Positions 9,070-17,070 of a DNA stretch of 64,000 bases are shown in pieces. Under the pieces are notes generated by a model. The model worked only from the letters and a program-made list of their open reading frames with translations. It had not been told where the DNA came from and made no database searches. Position numbers and translations under genes: made by a program. The stretch is from Rhodothalassiaceae bacterium (GTDB taxonomy: Bacteria > Pseudomonadota > Alphaproteobacteria > Sphingomonadales > Rhodothalassiaceae), in contig BPKC01000001.1 of NCBI GenBank assembly GCA_026004935.1, positions 372,001-436,000 of the forward strand. The letters run 5' to 3'. Numbering within the stretch: position 1 is the stretch's first letter; the number at the start of each line of letters is the position of its first letter.

Positions 9070-9795
9070 ATGCCCACGCGCGCCGCAGGCCGGTCGTGGG
9101 GCGTGAGGGGGTTCAAGGCGCAGGCCGCCTGTGCGGCCGTGCTCGCCGTCGGGCTCGTCCTCGTCGCGGGCGTGCCGCCCGCCGCCGCGGGGGCAGAGGC
9201 GCCGCACGAGGGCGGCCCGCCGCCCGCCGGGGCGGGGCTGATGGCACCGGGGCGGATGCTCGCCATCGGTCCGCCGGAGCGGATCTTCGCCGCGCCGCGC
9301 TTTCGCGCGGGACTTGCGGCGCTTCTCGGCCGGGAAGAGGTCCGCAACCCCCAGTGGGAGGCGCTCACGCGGCTGCTTGCCGCCCTGCCCGAGGCGGCGC
9401 GGCCGGCGATGCTGGTCGCCTGGCTTTCCAGCCGCCCCTATGTCGGCGACGGCCGGCTCTGGGGCGTGGAGGACCACTGGGATTCGCTCGCGGGCTTTCT
9501 CGCCCATGGTGGCGACTGCGAGGAATTCGCGATCGCCGCCTACCGGCTGATGCGCGACAGCGGCACGGCCGACGAGGCGCTGACCATCGTGCTCGCAAGT
9601 CCGGACGGGCCGGGCCCCGATCATGCCTATCTCCTGGCGCGGATCGGCGGCAGGGTCGTCGCAATCGATCCGCTCGCCGCGCGGCTTGCGGCCGCGGACG
9701 GGCCGCCGCCGCGGCCCGTCGTCGCCTTCAACGCGAGAAGGGTCTGGCTGCTGCCGACGGACGCCGCTGCCGCACCCGCCGCCGCCGATCGCTGA
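9070..9795 (+). CDS. Bacterial transglutaminase-like cysteine peptidase (BTLCP/DUF920, LapG-like)
   Basis: Probable periplasmic cysteine peptidase. Seen: 241 residues, a hydrophobic export segment (about 17-41), then a papain-like triad in transglutaminase order: Cys150 in HGGDCEEFAIAAYRLM, His185 in PDHAYLLAR and Asp200 in VVAIDP. Known: this family includes LapG, which clips surface adhesins when released by the c-di-GMP receptor LapD. Neither a LapD-like protein nor a large type I secreted adhesin is in the window, so an adhesin substrate is only a guess. A stand-alone upstream promoter is plausible. Family assignment good; substrate unknown. Confidence 0.82.
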   Translation: MPTRAAGRSWGVRGFKAQAACAAVLAVGLVLVAGVPPAAAGAEAPHEGGPPPAGAGLMAPGRMLAIGPPERIFAAPRFRAGLAALLGREEVRNPQWEALTRLLAALPEAARPAMLVAWLSSRPYVGDGRLWGVEDHWDSLAGFLAHGGDCEEFAIAAYRLMRDSGTADEALTIVLASPDGPGPDHAYLLARIGGRVVAIDPLAARLAAADGPPPRPVVAFNARRVWLLPTDAAAAPAAADR

Positions 9796-9954
9796 ACCTG
9801 TCACGTGCTGCGGGCGGCCGCCGCCCGGGCGGGATCTCCATCCCTTCGCCTGCGGCTTTGCGTGCGCCGCCGCGCGGGTGGCTCTTGACGACGGGGCCGG
9901 ATTTGTCCTGGCAGCCGATATATCGAATTGCTGCATGAAGCGAGGGGACGACTC

Positions 9955-10827
9955 ATGAGACCCCGTCCGGTCACGGGTTTCGCTGCGGCGTTTGCGGCGG
10001 GATGCGCGCTTGCGGCCGGTGCCGCCGGGGCGGCGGATGCGCCCCGCCATGCGCAGGAGCGGACCATCGCGCCGTTCTCCCGGCTCCTGCTCAAGGGCGC
10101 GGCCGATGTCCATTTTCGCGTCGGGCGGGAACGCCGGGCGGTGGTGCGCGGCGAGGATGCCCGGGCGGTGCGGGAGACGAGTCTCGCCGTCGACGGTGGC
10201 CGGCTCGTCATCACCGGGCCCGAGGGCCGCTGCCGGCGGGAGATCGGCGTGGAATTCTGCCGCACGCCGCGCGTCGTCGTCGAGGTCACGGCACCGGCGC
10301 CGGAGGCGGTGACGATCGCGGGCGCCGGGGATGTCACGCTGGAAGACCTTTCCGGTTCCGACCTGAAGGTCGTGCTCGAAGGCGCCGGCGACATGCGGCT
10401 GTCCGGGCGCTGCGGCCGGCTCGCGGTGGAGCTCGAAGGTGCCGGTGACGTCGATGCGCGCGAGCTCGCCTGCCGCGAGCTTGCCGCACGGCTCACCGGT
10501 GCGGGGGATCTGCGGGCGCGGGCGGCGCCGCGAATCGCGGTCACGCTCGCCGGCGCCGGGGATGCGGAGATCACCGGCCGCTGCAAGCAGGCGGAGATCA
10601 CGGTGCGCGGGGCGGGCGACGTGGAGGGCGGCCTCGTCTGCCGCAAGGCGCGCGTCACGGCCTCGGGCCCCGGCGACGTCACGCTGACGGTGACGGATGA
10701 GCTCGCCGTCACCCACAACGGCCCGGGAGACGTGAGGATCCATGGCCACCCGACTCTGCTCGAGGTGAACGCCGGCGGGCCCGGGCGCTTCAAGCTCGAC
10801 AGCCGGCCCGCCTCCTCCGGCAGCTGA
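9955..10827 (+). CDS. Secreted GIN-domain (DUF2807) repeat protein
   Basis: Probably exported; role unknown. Seen: 290 residues from an ATG preceded by GAGGGGAC; signal peptide of about 27 residues ending in AAGAADA; then an unusually regular beta-solenoid in which GAGDV-like turns (GAADV, GAGDV, GAGDM, GAGDV, GAGDL, GAGDA, GAGDV, GPGDV, GPGDV) recur roughly every 18-25 residues. Known: DUF2807 proteins were labelled putative autotransporter adhesins in Bacteroidetes, and occur widely as short secreted beta-helices. No autotransporter barrel is present here. It stands between the peptidase and a convergent unknown gene. Confidence 0.8.
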   Translation: MRPRPVTGFAAAFAAGCALAAGAAGAADAPRHAQERTIAPFSRLLLKGAADVHFRVGRERRAVVRGEDARAVRETSLAVDGGRLVITGPEGRCRREIGVEFCRTPRVVVEVTAPAPEAVTIAGAGDVTLEDLSGSDLKVVLEGAGDMRLSGRCGRLAVELEGAGDVDARELACRELAARLTGAGDLRARAAPRIAVTLAGAGDAEITGRCKQAEITVRGAGDVEGGLVCRKARVTASGPGDVTLTVTDELAVTHNGPGDVRIHGHPTLLEVNAGGPGRFKLDSRPASSGS

Positions 10828-10931
10828 CGCCGGCATCGCCGGACGCGTCCGCGAGCGGGGCCGCGGGCCCGCCACCGTGCTGCGCGGTGACGGGGCTCGG
10901 CGGGGAGCCTGCGCACCCCGCGGGCAGCCGA

Positions 10932-12221
10932 TCACTGCGGCTTCAGCGGCCCGATCGTCGCCTTCTTCGGCCTCACGCAGGTGACCCTGTAGGCGGCCCG
11001 CGGGCCCTTCACCTGCTGCGGCGCGAGCACCTCGATCTGATACCAGCCCGTCACCTCGCGCGCGTCCCCGCGGTCCGCGGCGATCGCGCCGATGTCGGGC
11101 GCGATCTCGCGCCGCCAGGTGTAGAGCTGGTGGCGGCCGGGCCCCTTGAAGGTCCAGGTGACCGCGTTGGACTGCCAGCCCCGGTCGTCGACGACCCGGA
11201 AGGTGACGGTGGTCGCATGCCCCGTCGTCACATAGCCGCCGACCTTCAGCTTCGCCGGGCAGGTGCCGCGCCAGGTCGCGGGTGTCACCACCGTCTCGAT
11301 CTTCTGGATCGTCGCGACCGCATGGGCCTTCCTGGGCTTCTTCTGGCGTGGCGGCGGATCCTCGTGGACGAGGGTGATCCGCCAGCCGTCGCCGTCGTGG
11401 ACCAGGGCCTTGACGGTCCAGCTCTTCGGGCGGAAGCCGAGCTCCTGCTCGAGCTTGAGCGCAAGCGAGGTGTCGAGAACCTTCTGGACGTTGGCGGCCA
11501 CGGCCCGGATCGTCGCCGGGCGGCCGAACTCGTCCGTGAGCACCTTGCGCACGATGGCGCGGAAGGCGTGCTCGTGAAATTCCGTCACGAGATTGCAGAC
11601 GATGACCGCCACCTTGCACAGGGCGTTGGCGGGGTAGGCCGCGCTTTCGAAATCCACCTCGAGCAGCTCGTAGCCCACGCGGCCGTCCACGAGCCGCGGC
11701 CGGAGGGTCAGTCCCGCACGCGCCACGGCCTGCATGTCGCGCTCGATGTTGAGCGTGCACTCGCGCCAGCCGCCCGTCAGCTTCTTCCTCAGGCAGCGGC
11801 CCTTGATCTCGTGGCCGCCGTCCTCGAAGGGGATCGCGACGTCGAGTTTCGACCAGTCGCCGTCGTGAAGCGTGACGTTGATCTCCTTGCTGTTGAGCTC
11901 GTCGACGTAATAGAGCCATTTCCGGACGCCCCCGACGGTGGCGGTGACCTCAGGAATGGCGAAGGTGACGACGCGCCCGTCGGGCAGCAGCAGCCGGCTC
12001 TGCTGCTCGAGCCAGGAATCTCCGTGCTTGGCGCCGTAGTTGTCGAGCTTGAGCTGCGTCTTCTGGAAGACCTGCAGAAAGGCGGCCGACATCGTGTAGT
12101 CGGGCACGCTCACCGTCGTCTCGCCGGCCCGGGCCGCCGGCGCGGCAAGTCCCGCGAGCGCAAGCGCGCACGCCGCCACCCATCGGCCGGACCCGCCGGC
12201 CCACCGGTTGATCTTCGACAT
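10932..12221 (-). CDS. Secreted protein of unknown function downstream of nosX
   Basis: I do not recognise this family. Seen: 429 residues from the ATG at 12221, which has a good AGGAAC-type ribosome site; a signal peptide (hydrophobic about 14-30, cleavage near ARAGE); an N-terminal half with paired basic/aromatic strands and three to four cysteines (ALCKVAVIVCNLVTE); a Lys/Arg/Pro-rich linker (PPPRQKKPRKAH); and a C-terminal beta-rich domain bounded by cysteines (GTCPAKLKVGGY ... YRVTCVRPKK) that looks like an Ig-type sandwich with one disulphide. It follows nosX in the same direction after 174 bp, so co-transcription with nos is possible but not shown. Confidence 0.7.
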   Translation of the reverse strand: MSKINRWAGGSGRWVAACALALAGLAAPAARAGETTVSVPDYTMSAAFLQVFQKTQLKLDNYGAKHGDSWLEQQSRLLLPDGRVVTFAIPEVTATVGGVRKWLYYVDELNSKEINVTLHDGDWSKLDVAIPFEDGGHEIKGRCLRKKLTGGWRECTLNIERDMQAVARAGLTLRPRLVDGRVGYELLEVDFESAAYPANALCKVAVIVCNLVTEFHEHAFRAIVRKVLTDEFGRPATIRAVAANVQKVLDTSLALKLEQELGFRPKSWTVKALVHDGDGWRITLVHEDPPPRQKKPRKAHAVATIQKIETVVTPATWRGTCPAKLKVGGYVTTGHATTVTFRVVDDRGWQSNAVTWTFKGPGRHQLYTWRREIAPDIGAIAADRGDAREVTGWYQIEVLAPQQVKGPRAAYRVTCVRPKKATIGPLKPQ

Positions 12222-12395
12222 GGGCGTTCCTCCCGTTCCTCTCCTCCGCGCGGCATTATGCCGCAGCGGGGGCTCCCGCGGCAAGGATCGCGCCCGAGGC
12301 CGGTGCCGACAGGGGTTTCTTCGTGAATCGGCGATGACGGCCGCACCCGTCCCGCGGCCGCCCGCGCCGGGGGCGCCGGCGCGGCGCGCCCGCCT

Positions 12396-13349
12396 TCAGG
12401 CCAGCCGCCGCGCCCGGCTGCCGGGAAAGGCCGCGAGCAGGCGGGAAGCGGCCTGCGGGTCGAGGACCGCGAGCGCGGTGGACAGCGCATCGGCCAGCGC
12501 CGCCGAGGGGGCCGCCACGGCGAGCGCGCGGCGCGCCGCCACGGGCGCGCCCGTGCGCGGATCGAGGACGTGCTGATAGCGGCCGGCGATGCGCGTGCCG
12601 GCGGTGTCGGTGACGGCGATGGCCGGGGCGCCGGCGAGGGCGTCGTCCGCAAGCCCGGCCACCCGCACCGGCCAGGGGGCGCGGCCGGGCGCGTGCCCGA
12701 GCGCCCGGACCTCCCCGAACTGCACGAGGGCGTTGCGGCAGCCCGCGGCCGCAAGCTCCGCCGCCACCCGGTCGGTGATGTAGCCCTGGGCGATGCCGTT
12801 GAAGCTGAGCGCCATGCCGGGGCGGGTGAAGCCGACGCGGCCGGCGTCGAAGACGACCCGGTGCATGCCGATGCGATCGCGGGCGCGGCGCAGCGACCCG
12901 TCGTCCGCCGATCCGGAGGCAAGCGCCGCATAGAGCGGCTGGATCGTGACGTCGAAGGCGCCGCCGCTCGCCTCCCACACCCGGCGCGCGAGGCTCAGCA
13001 CCTCCACCAGCTCGGGCGGCGGATGCGCGAGATCGCCGGCGCGGTTGAGGCGGCAGAGGACGGAGTCCGGCCGGTAGAGGCTGAAGATGCGCTCGAGCCG
13101 GTCCTTTTCGGCGAGCGCGATCGCGACCAGATGCGCCGCCTGCTCCGCATCCGCCGCCTCGACCCACAGATGCGCCTCGCCGCCCAGGGCAAGCCCGCGC
13201 CAATGGTAGAGGCGTCCGGCGGCCGCAAGCTCCCGCAGCAGCGGCGGGATGCCGACGATGCCCGCGAGCGCTCCGGCGGCGGCCACCCGCAGCATTTCTT
13301 TGAGAAACCGGCGGCGGGCGGGGTCAGGCCCCGTTGCGGTCTCGATCAT
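12396..13349 (-). CDS. nosX: NosX, ApbE-family FAD:protein FMN transferase
   Basis: Attaches FMN covalently to the periplasmic domain of NosR, which is needed for electron delivery to N2O reductase. Seen: 317 residues; Tat-type start ARRRFLKEMLRVAAAGALAG; ApbE features RIFSLYRPDSVLCRLNRAGD, ALSFNGIAQGYITDRVA and YQHVLDPRTGAPV, the last containing the metal/FAD-site signature. The start overlaps the nosL stop as ATGA. It is the last gene of the nosRZDFYLX order. A general ApbE role is possible, but position makes NosR the natural target. Confidence 0.94.
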   Translation of the reverse strand: MIETATGPDPARRRFLKEMLRVAAAGALAGIVGIPPLLRELAAAGRLYHWRGLALGGEAHLWVEAADAEQAAHLVAIALAEKDRLERIFSLYRPDSVLCRLNRAGDLAHPPPELVEVLSLARRVWEASGGAFDVTIQPLYAALASGSADDGSLRRARDRIGMHRVVFDAGRVGFTRPGMALSFNGIAQGYITDRVAAELAAAGCRNALVQFGEVRALGHAPGRAPWPVRVAGLADDALAGAPAIAVTDTAGTRIAGRYQHVLDPRTGAPVAARRALAVAAPSAALADALSTALAVLDPQAASRLLAAFPGSRARRLA

Positions 13350-13885
13350 GATCCGGCTCCCGGTCGTTGGTCATGCGGGACGGGCACGGTGCCGAGCAGC
13401 GGCAGGGCGCGGGCGTCGGCGAAGCGGATGATCCGGCCGCCGTGCCGGGCGCGGAAGGCCTCGGCGGCGGCCCTGTCCGCGAACGGCACGAGCTCGGGCG
13501 CGCCCATGCCGCCCCGCCTGTCGCTGCCCTCGACATAGAAGGCGTCCTCGGCCCGGATCCAGGCATCGCGCCCCGGATCCTCCCAGCTCGCAGCCCGGCC
13601 CATGTCCTGGACGTAGACGGCGAGAACCCGCCCCTCGCGCTCGCCGGCCGCAAGATAGGCGAAGCCGTCTGCGACCGAGGCGAACCACAGGGGCCTGTTG
13701 CGCCCCGCGATCCAGATCTGCGCCTTCGGCCCCGGGTGGTTGACGAGCAGCATGCCGCAGAAATGTCCGACCGCCTCGTCATCGATGGGCACCGGCGCCG
13801 GCGCCTCGCGCGTGCCGCAGGCGGCAAGAAGCAGGCCGCACAGGAGAAGGGCGGGGCGGACGAGGCGCGGGATCCTGAGGCCCAT
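13346..13885 (-). CDS. nosL: NosL, copper-binding outer-membrane lipoprotein for N2O reductase maturation
   Basis: Copper chaperone that supplies Cu(I) for the CuZ centre of NosZ. Seen: 179 residues; lipoprotein signal with lipobox LLAACGT (acylated Cys near residue 24); the NosL core VGHFCGMLLVNHPGPKAQIW containing the conserved Cys-Gly-Met copper site; and a C-terminal domain ending in FADARALPLLGTVPVP. It starts 12 bp after nosY and its stop overlaps nosX. Confidence 0.94.
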   Translation of the reverse strand: MGLRIPRLVRPALLLCGLLLAACGTREAPAPVPIDDEAVGHFCGMLLVNHPGPKAQIWIAGRNRPLWFASVADGFAYLAAGEREGRVLAVYVQDMGRAASWEDPGRDAWIRAEDAFYVEGSDRRGGMGAPELVPFADRAAAEAFRARHGGRIIRFADARALPLLGTVPVPHDQRPGAGS

Positions 13886-13897
13886 GGCCGCTCTCCC

Positions 13898-14725
13898 CTA
13901 GAGCTCGCGGCGCGCGAAGCTTGCGCGGGCCAGCAGCGCCGCGACGCCGAGCCAGACGATGCCCGCGGCGACGAGGTCCGCGCGGCCGAGGCCCGCGTGC
14001 ATGCCGGCGCCGGCGACGGCTTCGGCAAGCTCCATGCCGCCCACGGCCGCGAGGTTGAAGAGGCGGTAGACGTCCGCCGGATTGGCGAGCAGCAGAAGAC
14101 GGACGACAAATCCGGGCAGGGCCCCTTCGGTCGCGACCAGCACGCCGATGACCGCAAGGTCGTAGAGGATCACGAAGCCGAGCCAGACCGCGACCGCAAG
14201 CCCGACCGCCGTCGCCCGCTCGCGCACGCGCGCGCTGATGGCGTAGCCGATGAGCAGGAAGACGAGGCCGAGCACGAAGGTGGATGCCGCAAGCCCGATC
14301 AGCGCCCCCGGCCCCGGCCCGCTGCCGAAGCCGCCGGTGAGCGCGACGACGCCCGCCGCCGCCCCGACTCCCGAAACCGTCGCCAGAAGCAGCACGCCGG
14401 CGTGGCTCGCCGCCTTGCCGATGAGGAAGGCGTCGCGGCTCAAGGGGCAGGAAAGCGTGAGCGCGAGCGTGCCGCGTTCGGCCTCGGCGATCACCGCGTC
14501 ATGGCCGAGAAGCAGGCCGATCAGCGGCACGAAATAGATCCCGAGCGTGGCGAGCGAGACGATCAGCATGCCGCCGCCGCCGACCCCCGTGCGCCCGCCG
14601 GGCGCCTCGCCGACCAGCGCCAGCGCCACCGCGCTCGCCAGCATCAGGACCACGCTGCCGACAAGCCAGCGGTTGCGCACGCTCCCGCGCCATTCCTGCG
14701 CCGCGATGGCCATCGCCGCGTTCAT
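13898..14725 (-). CDS. nosY: NosY, ABC transporter permease for NosZ maturation
   Basis: Membrane subunit of the NosDFY transporter needed to build the copper-sulphide cluster of N2O reductase. Seen: 275 residues; AAQEWRGSVRNRWLV at the start, the usual NosY opening; about six hydrophobic segments; and EAERGTLALTLSCPLSRDAFLIGK, the coupling region seen in ABC-2 type permeases. The start overlaps nosF (ATGA). Confidence 0.94.
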   Translation of the reverse strand: MNAAMAIAAQEWRGSVRNRWLVGSVVLMLASAVALALVGEAPGGRTGVGGGGMLIVSLATLGIYFVPLIGLLLGHDAVIAEAERGTLALTLSCPLSRDAFLIGKAASHAGVLLLATVSGVGAAAGVVALTGGFGSGPGPGALIGLAASTFVLGLVFLLIGYAISARVRERATAVGLAVAVWLGFVILYDLAVIGVLVATEGALPGFVVRLLLLANPADVYRLFNLAAVGGMELAEAVAGAGMHAGLGRADLVAAGIVWLGVAALLARASFARREL

Positions 14726-15750
14726 GCGCTCTGCTCCCCGCCCGTGTGCGCGGCCCGCGGGCGCGCCGCGAAGCCGCCGCCGCCGTCGCCGTCGCGGGCC
14801 GGCCCCGCGCGCTCCAGCAGCGCCGCATAGAGCGCATCGAGCCCCGGGGCGGAGAAGCTGAAATCCAGCTCCTCGCGCGCGGCAAGCTCGGCGAGCCGGG
14901 CGAGCACGCGGGCCCGCGCCGCATCCGCAAAGGAGACGACCAGCCGCCCGGGCCCCGGCGCGGAAAGGCTCGCGCCCGTGCCGGCGAAGGCGCGCTCGGC
15001 GTGGAGCAGGCGCTCCGGCGGCAGCCTGAGATGCAGCTCCTGCGGCAGGCCGGCCCGGGCTCTCAGCTCCTCCAGCGTCCCGACGGCGAACAGCCGGCCG
15101 CTGCTGATCATCGCCGCGCGGTCGGCGATGCGCTCGAGCTCGGCGAGGACATGGGAGGCGATCACCACCGCGCGCCCGCGCGCGGCGAGCCGCAAGGCGA
15201 GATCGAAGAACCAGCGGCGCGCAAGCGGGTCGAGCCCGGTGGTCGGCTCGTCGAAGAGATACAGATCCGCCTCGCCGAGGAGCGCGACGGCAAGACCCAG
15301 GCGCTGCTGCATGCCCTTGGACCAGCCGGCGATCCGGCGGTCGGCGGCGGCGGCGAGCCCCACCTCTTCGAGCAGCGCCTCGATCGCGGGGTCGCGTGCG
15401 TCCGCGCGCTTCAGCCGCGCGTAGAATCGCAGGACCTCGCGCCCGGTCATCTGCGGGTCGAAGGCGACGCGTTCGGGCAGATAGGCGATCCGCCCGCGCA
15501 TGCGCGCCCCGTCGCGTGCGTCCGGCGGCCGCCCGAGGACGGTGACGGCGCCCGCATCCGCGCGCAGGAATCCGAGCAGCAGCTTGATGAGCGTCGACTT
15601 GCCCGAGCCGTTGTGGCCGACGAGCGCCAGCCGCTCGCCGGCGCGGATCTCGAGATCGACCCGATCGAGCGCCTTGAGCGGCCCGAAGGAGCGGCTCACG
15701 CCCTCCAGTCTTGCGACGATCCCCCGCTCCGGCGCCTGCGTCGTCGTCAT
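14722..15750 (-). CDS. nosF: NosF, ABC transporter ATPase for NosZ maturation
   Basis: ATPase of the NosDFY complex. Seen: 342 residues; Walker A GHNGSGKST, a degenerate signature GWSKGMQQRLGLA, Walker B LYLFDEPTTGLDP and the switch His in VIASHVLAELE. The ATG at 15750 overlaps the nosD stop as ATGA and precedes the usual ABC N-terminus by about a dozen residues; the open frame continues upstream only as a shadow of nosD. The C-terminus is extended by a Gly/Arg-rich tail. Expected to work at the cytoplasmic face with NosY. Confidence 0.94.
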   Translation of the reverse strand: MTTTQAPERGIVARLEGVSRSFGPLKALDRVDLEIRAGERLALVGHNGSGKSTLIKLLLGFLRADAGAVTVLGRPPDARDGARMRGRIAYLPERVAFDPQMTGREVLRFYARLKRADARDPAIEALLEEVGLAAAADRRIAGWSKGMQQRLGLAVALLGEADLYLFDEPTTGLDPLARRWFFDLALRLAARGRAVVIASHVLAELERIADRAAMISSGRLFAVGTLEELRARAGLPQELHLRLPPERLLHAERAFAGTGASLSAPGPGRLVVSFADAARARVLARLAELAAREELDFSFSAPGLDALYAALLERAGPARDGDGGGGFAARPRAAHTGGEQSA

Positions 15751-17066
15751 GAGCCGATCCCTTCCGAAGGGGCCGCGGCCGACCCGCGCGGGCCGACCGG
15801 CGCGAATTCCGGCAGCGGCGGCGGGCGCATCAACGGGGCCGTGTCGATCACGCCGCCGACAAGCCGCGGCGGCAGCCGGGCGGCGACCAGCCGCAGCGCG
15901 TCGAAGGCGGGGCTCATCAGGAAGAGCTTCGCCTCGGGCGTCGACCACAGGATCCGGTCGACGACGTCGTTCGGCCGGTAGGGGGCATCGGCGATGCCGT
16001 CGCGGTCGATGTCGAAGGCCGGATGATCCGACCAGTAGTTGCCGCGGCCGTGGTCCGACCAGTCGAGATGACGCGTGCCGACATATTTGACCTGCCGGCG
16101 GTTGGCGATGAAGGCGTTGCCGGCGATCACGTTGCGCTCGGATCCGGCGGTGAAGTGGATGCCGATGCCGCAATGTTCGAAGCGGTTGCCGACGAGCCGG
16201 TTGATGTTGGCGTTGTAGAAGAACAGGCATTTGCCCGGCACGTCGCGCACCCAGTTGTCGCGGATCTCGGAGTAGCTCACGTAGTTCAGCATCAGGCCGT
16301 GGTCGCGGTCGCCGAAGGAGCGGTTCGCGATCGCCCGGATGCGGTAGGAATACATCAGCGCGTAGCCGACATGGTTGCCGCGCGAGAGATTGCCGATGAC
16401 CGCACTGTCCTGCGTGTACATGTAGTGCACGGCAAAGCGCAGGCGGCGGAAGCTGTTGTAGGCGAAAAGGTTGTGGCGGCTGGTGGTGACGAAGATGCCG
16501 TCGCGCACCTGCTCGACCGCATTGTGCTCGACGCGGGTGCCCGGCGCGTTCCACAGCTGGATGCCGTTGCCGCGCTCATTGAGCCGCGGCAGCGGGCGGC
16601 CGACGACCGTGTTGTCGGACACCACCGCATCGGCCGCGCCCTTCACATTGATGCCGATGAGATTGTCGACGAGGCGGTTGGCGACGATTTGCGCGCCCGT
16701 GGCGCGGTCGGTCAGAAAGATGCCGGAGTCCTCGTCGGGCAGCGAGGCGCCGGAGCCGGTGACGACGAGGCCGGTGAGCGTCACCTCCGGCGCGTCCACC
16801 GTGATCACCCGGCCGCGGCCGCCGCCGTCGATCACCGCCCGCCCGTTCCCGTCGAGCACGAGCCCGGCGGTGGCGATCACGAGCGGCCCCCGGTAGCGGC
16901 CGGGCGCAAGCAGCAGCCGGTCACCCGGCCGCGCCCCGGCGAGAACCTCGCCCAGCGCGGCCGGGGACACCGGAATGTCGCGGGCCGGCGCCGGCACGGC
17001 GGCGGCTGCGGCGACCACGACGGCCGCCGCCATTCCCGCCGTCGCCATGGCGAGCCGCCCGCCCAT
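15747..17066 (-). CDS. nosD: NosD, periplasmic beta-helix copper-processing protein
   Basis: Periplasmic partner of NosFY in N2O reductase maturation. Seen: 439 residues; signal peptide (hydrophobic to about residue 28); right-handed beta-helix rungs rich in Asn and His such as NRLVDNLIGINVKG, VSDNTVVGR and ERNVIAGNAFIANRR; C-terminal segment LVGGVIDTAPLMRP. It starts 4 bp after the nosZ stop, tight enough for co-translation. Confidence 0.94.
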   Translation of the reverse strand: MGGRLAMATAGMAAAVVVAAAAAVPAPARDIPVSPAALGEVLAGARPGDRLLLAPGRYRGPLVIATAGLVLDGNGRAVIDGGGRGRVITVDAPEVTLTGLVVTGSGASLPDEDSGIFLTDRATGAQIVANRLVDNLIGINVKGAADAVVSDNTVVGRPLPRLNERGNGIQLWNAPGTRVEHNAVEQVRDGIFVTTSRHNLFAYNSFRRLRFAVHYMYTQDSAVIGNLSRGNHVGYALMYSYRIRAIANRSFGDRDHGLMLNYVSYSEIRDNWVRDVPGKCLFFYNANINRLVGNRFEHCGIGIHFTAGSERNVIAGNAFIANRRQVKYVGTRHLDWSDHGRGNYWSDHPAFDIDRDGIADAPYRPNDVVDRILWSTPEAKLFLMSPAFDALRLVAARLPPRLVGGVIDTAPLMRPPPLPEFAPVGPRGSAAAPSEGIGS

Positions 17067-17070
17067 CGCT

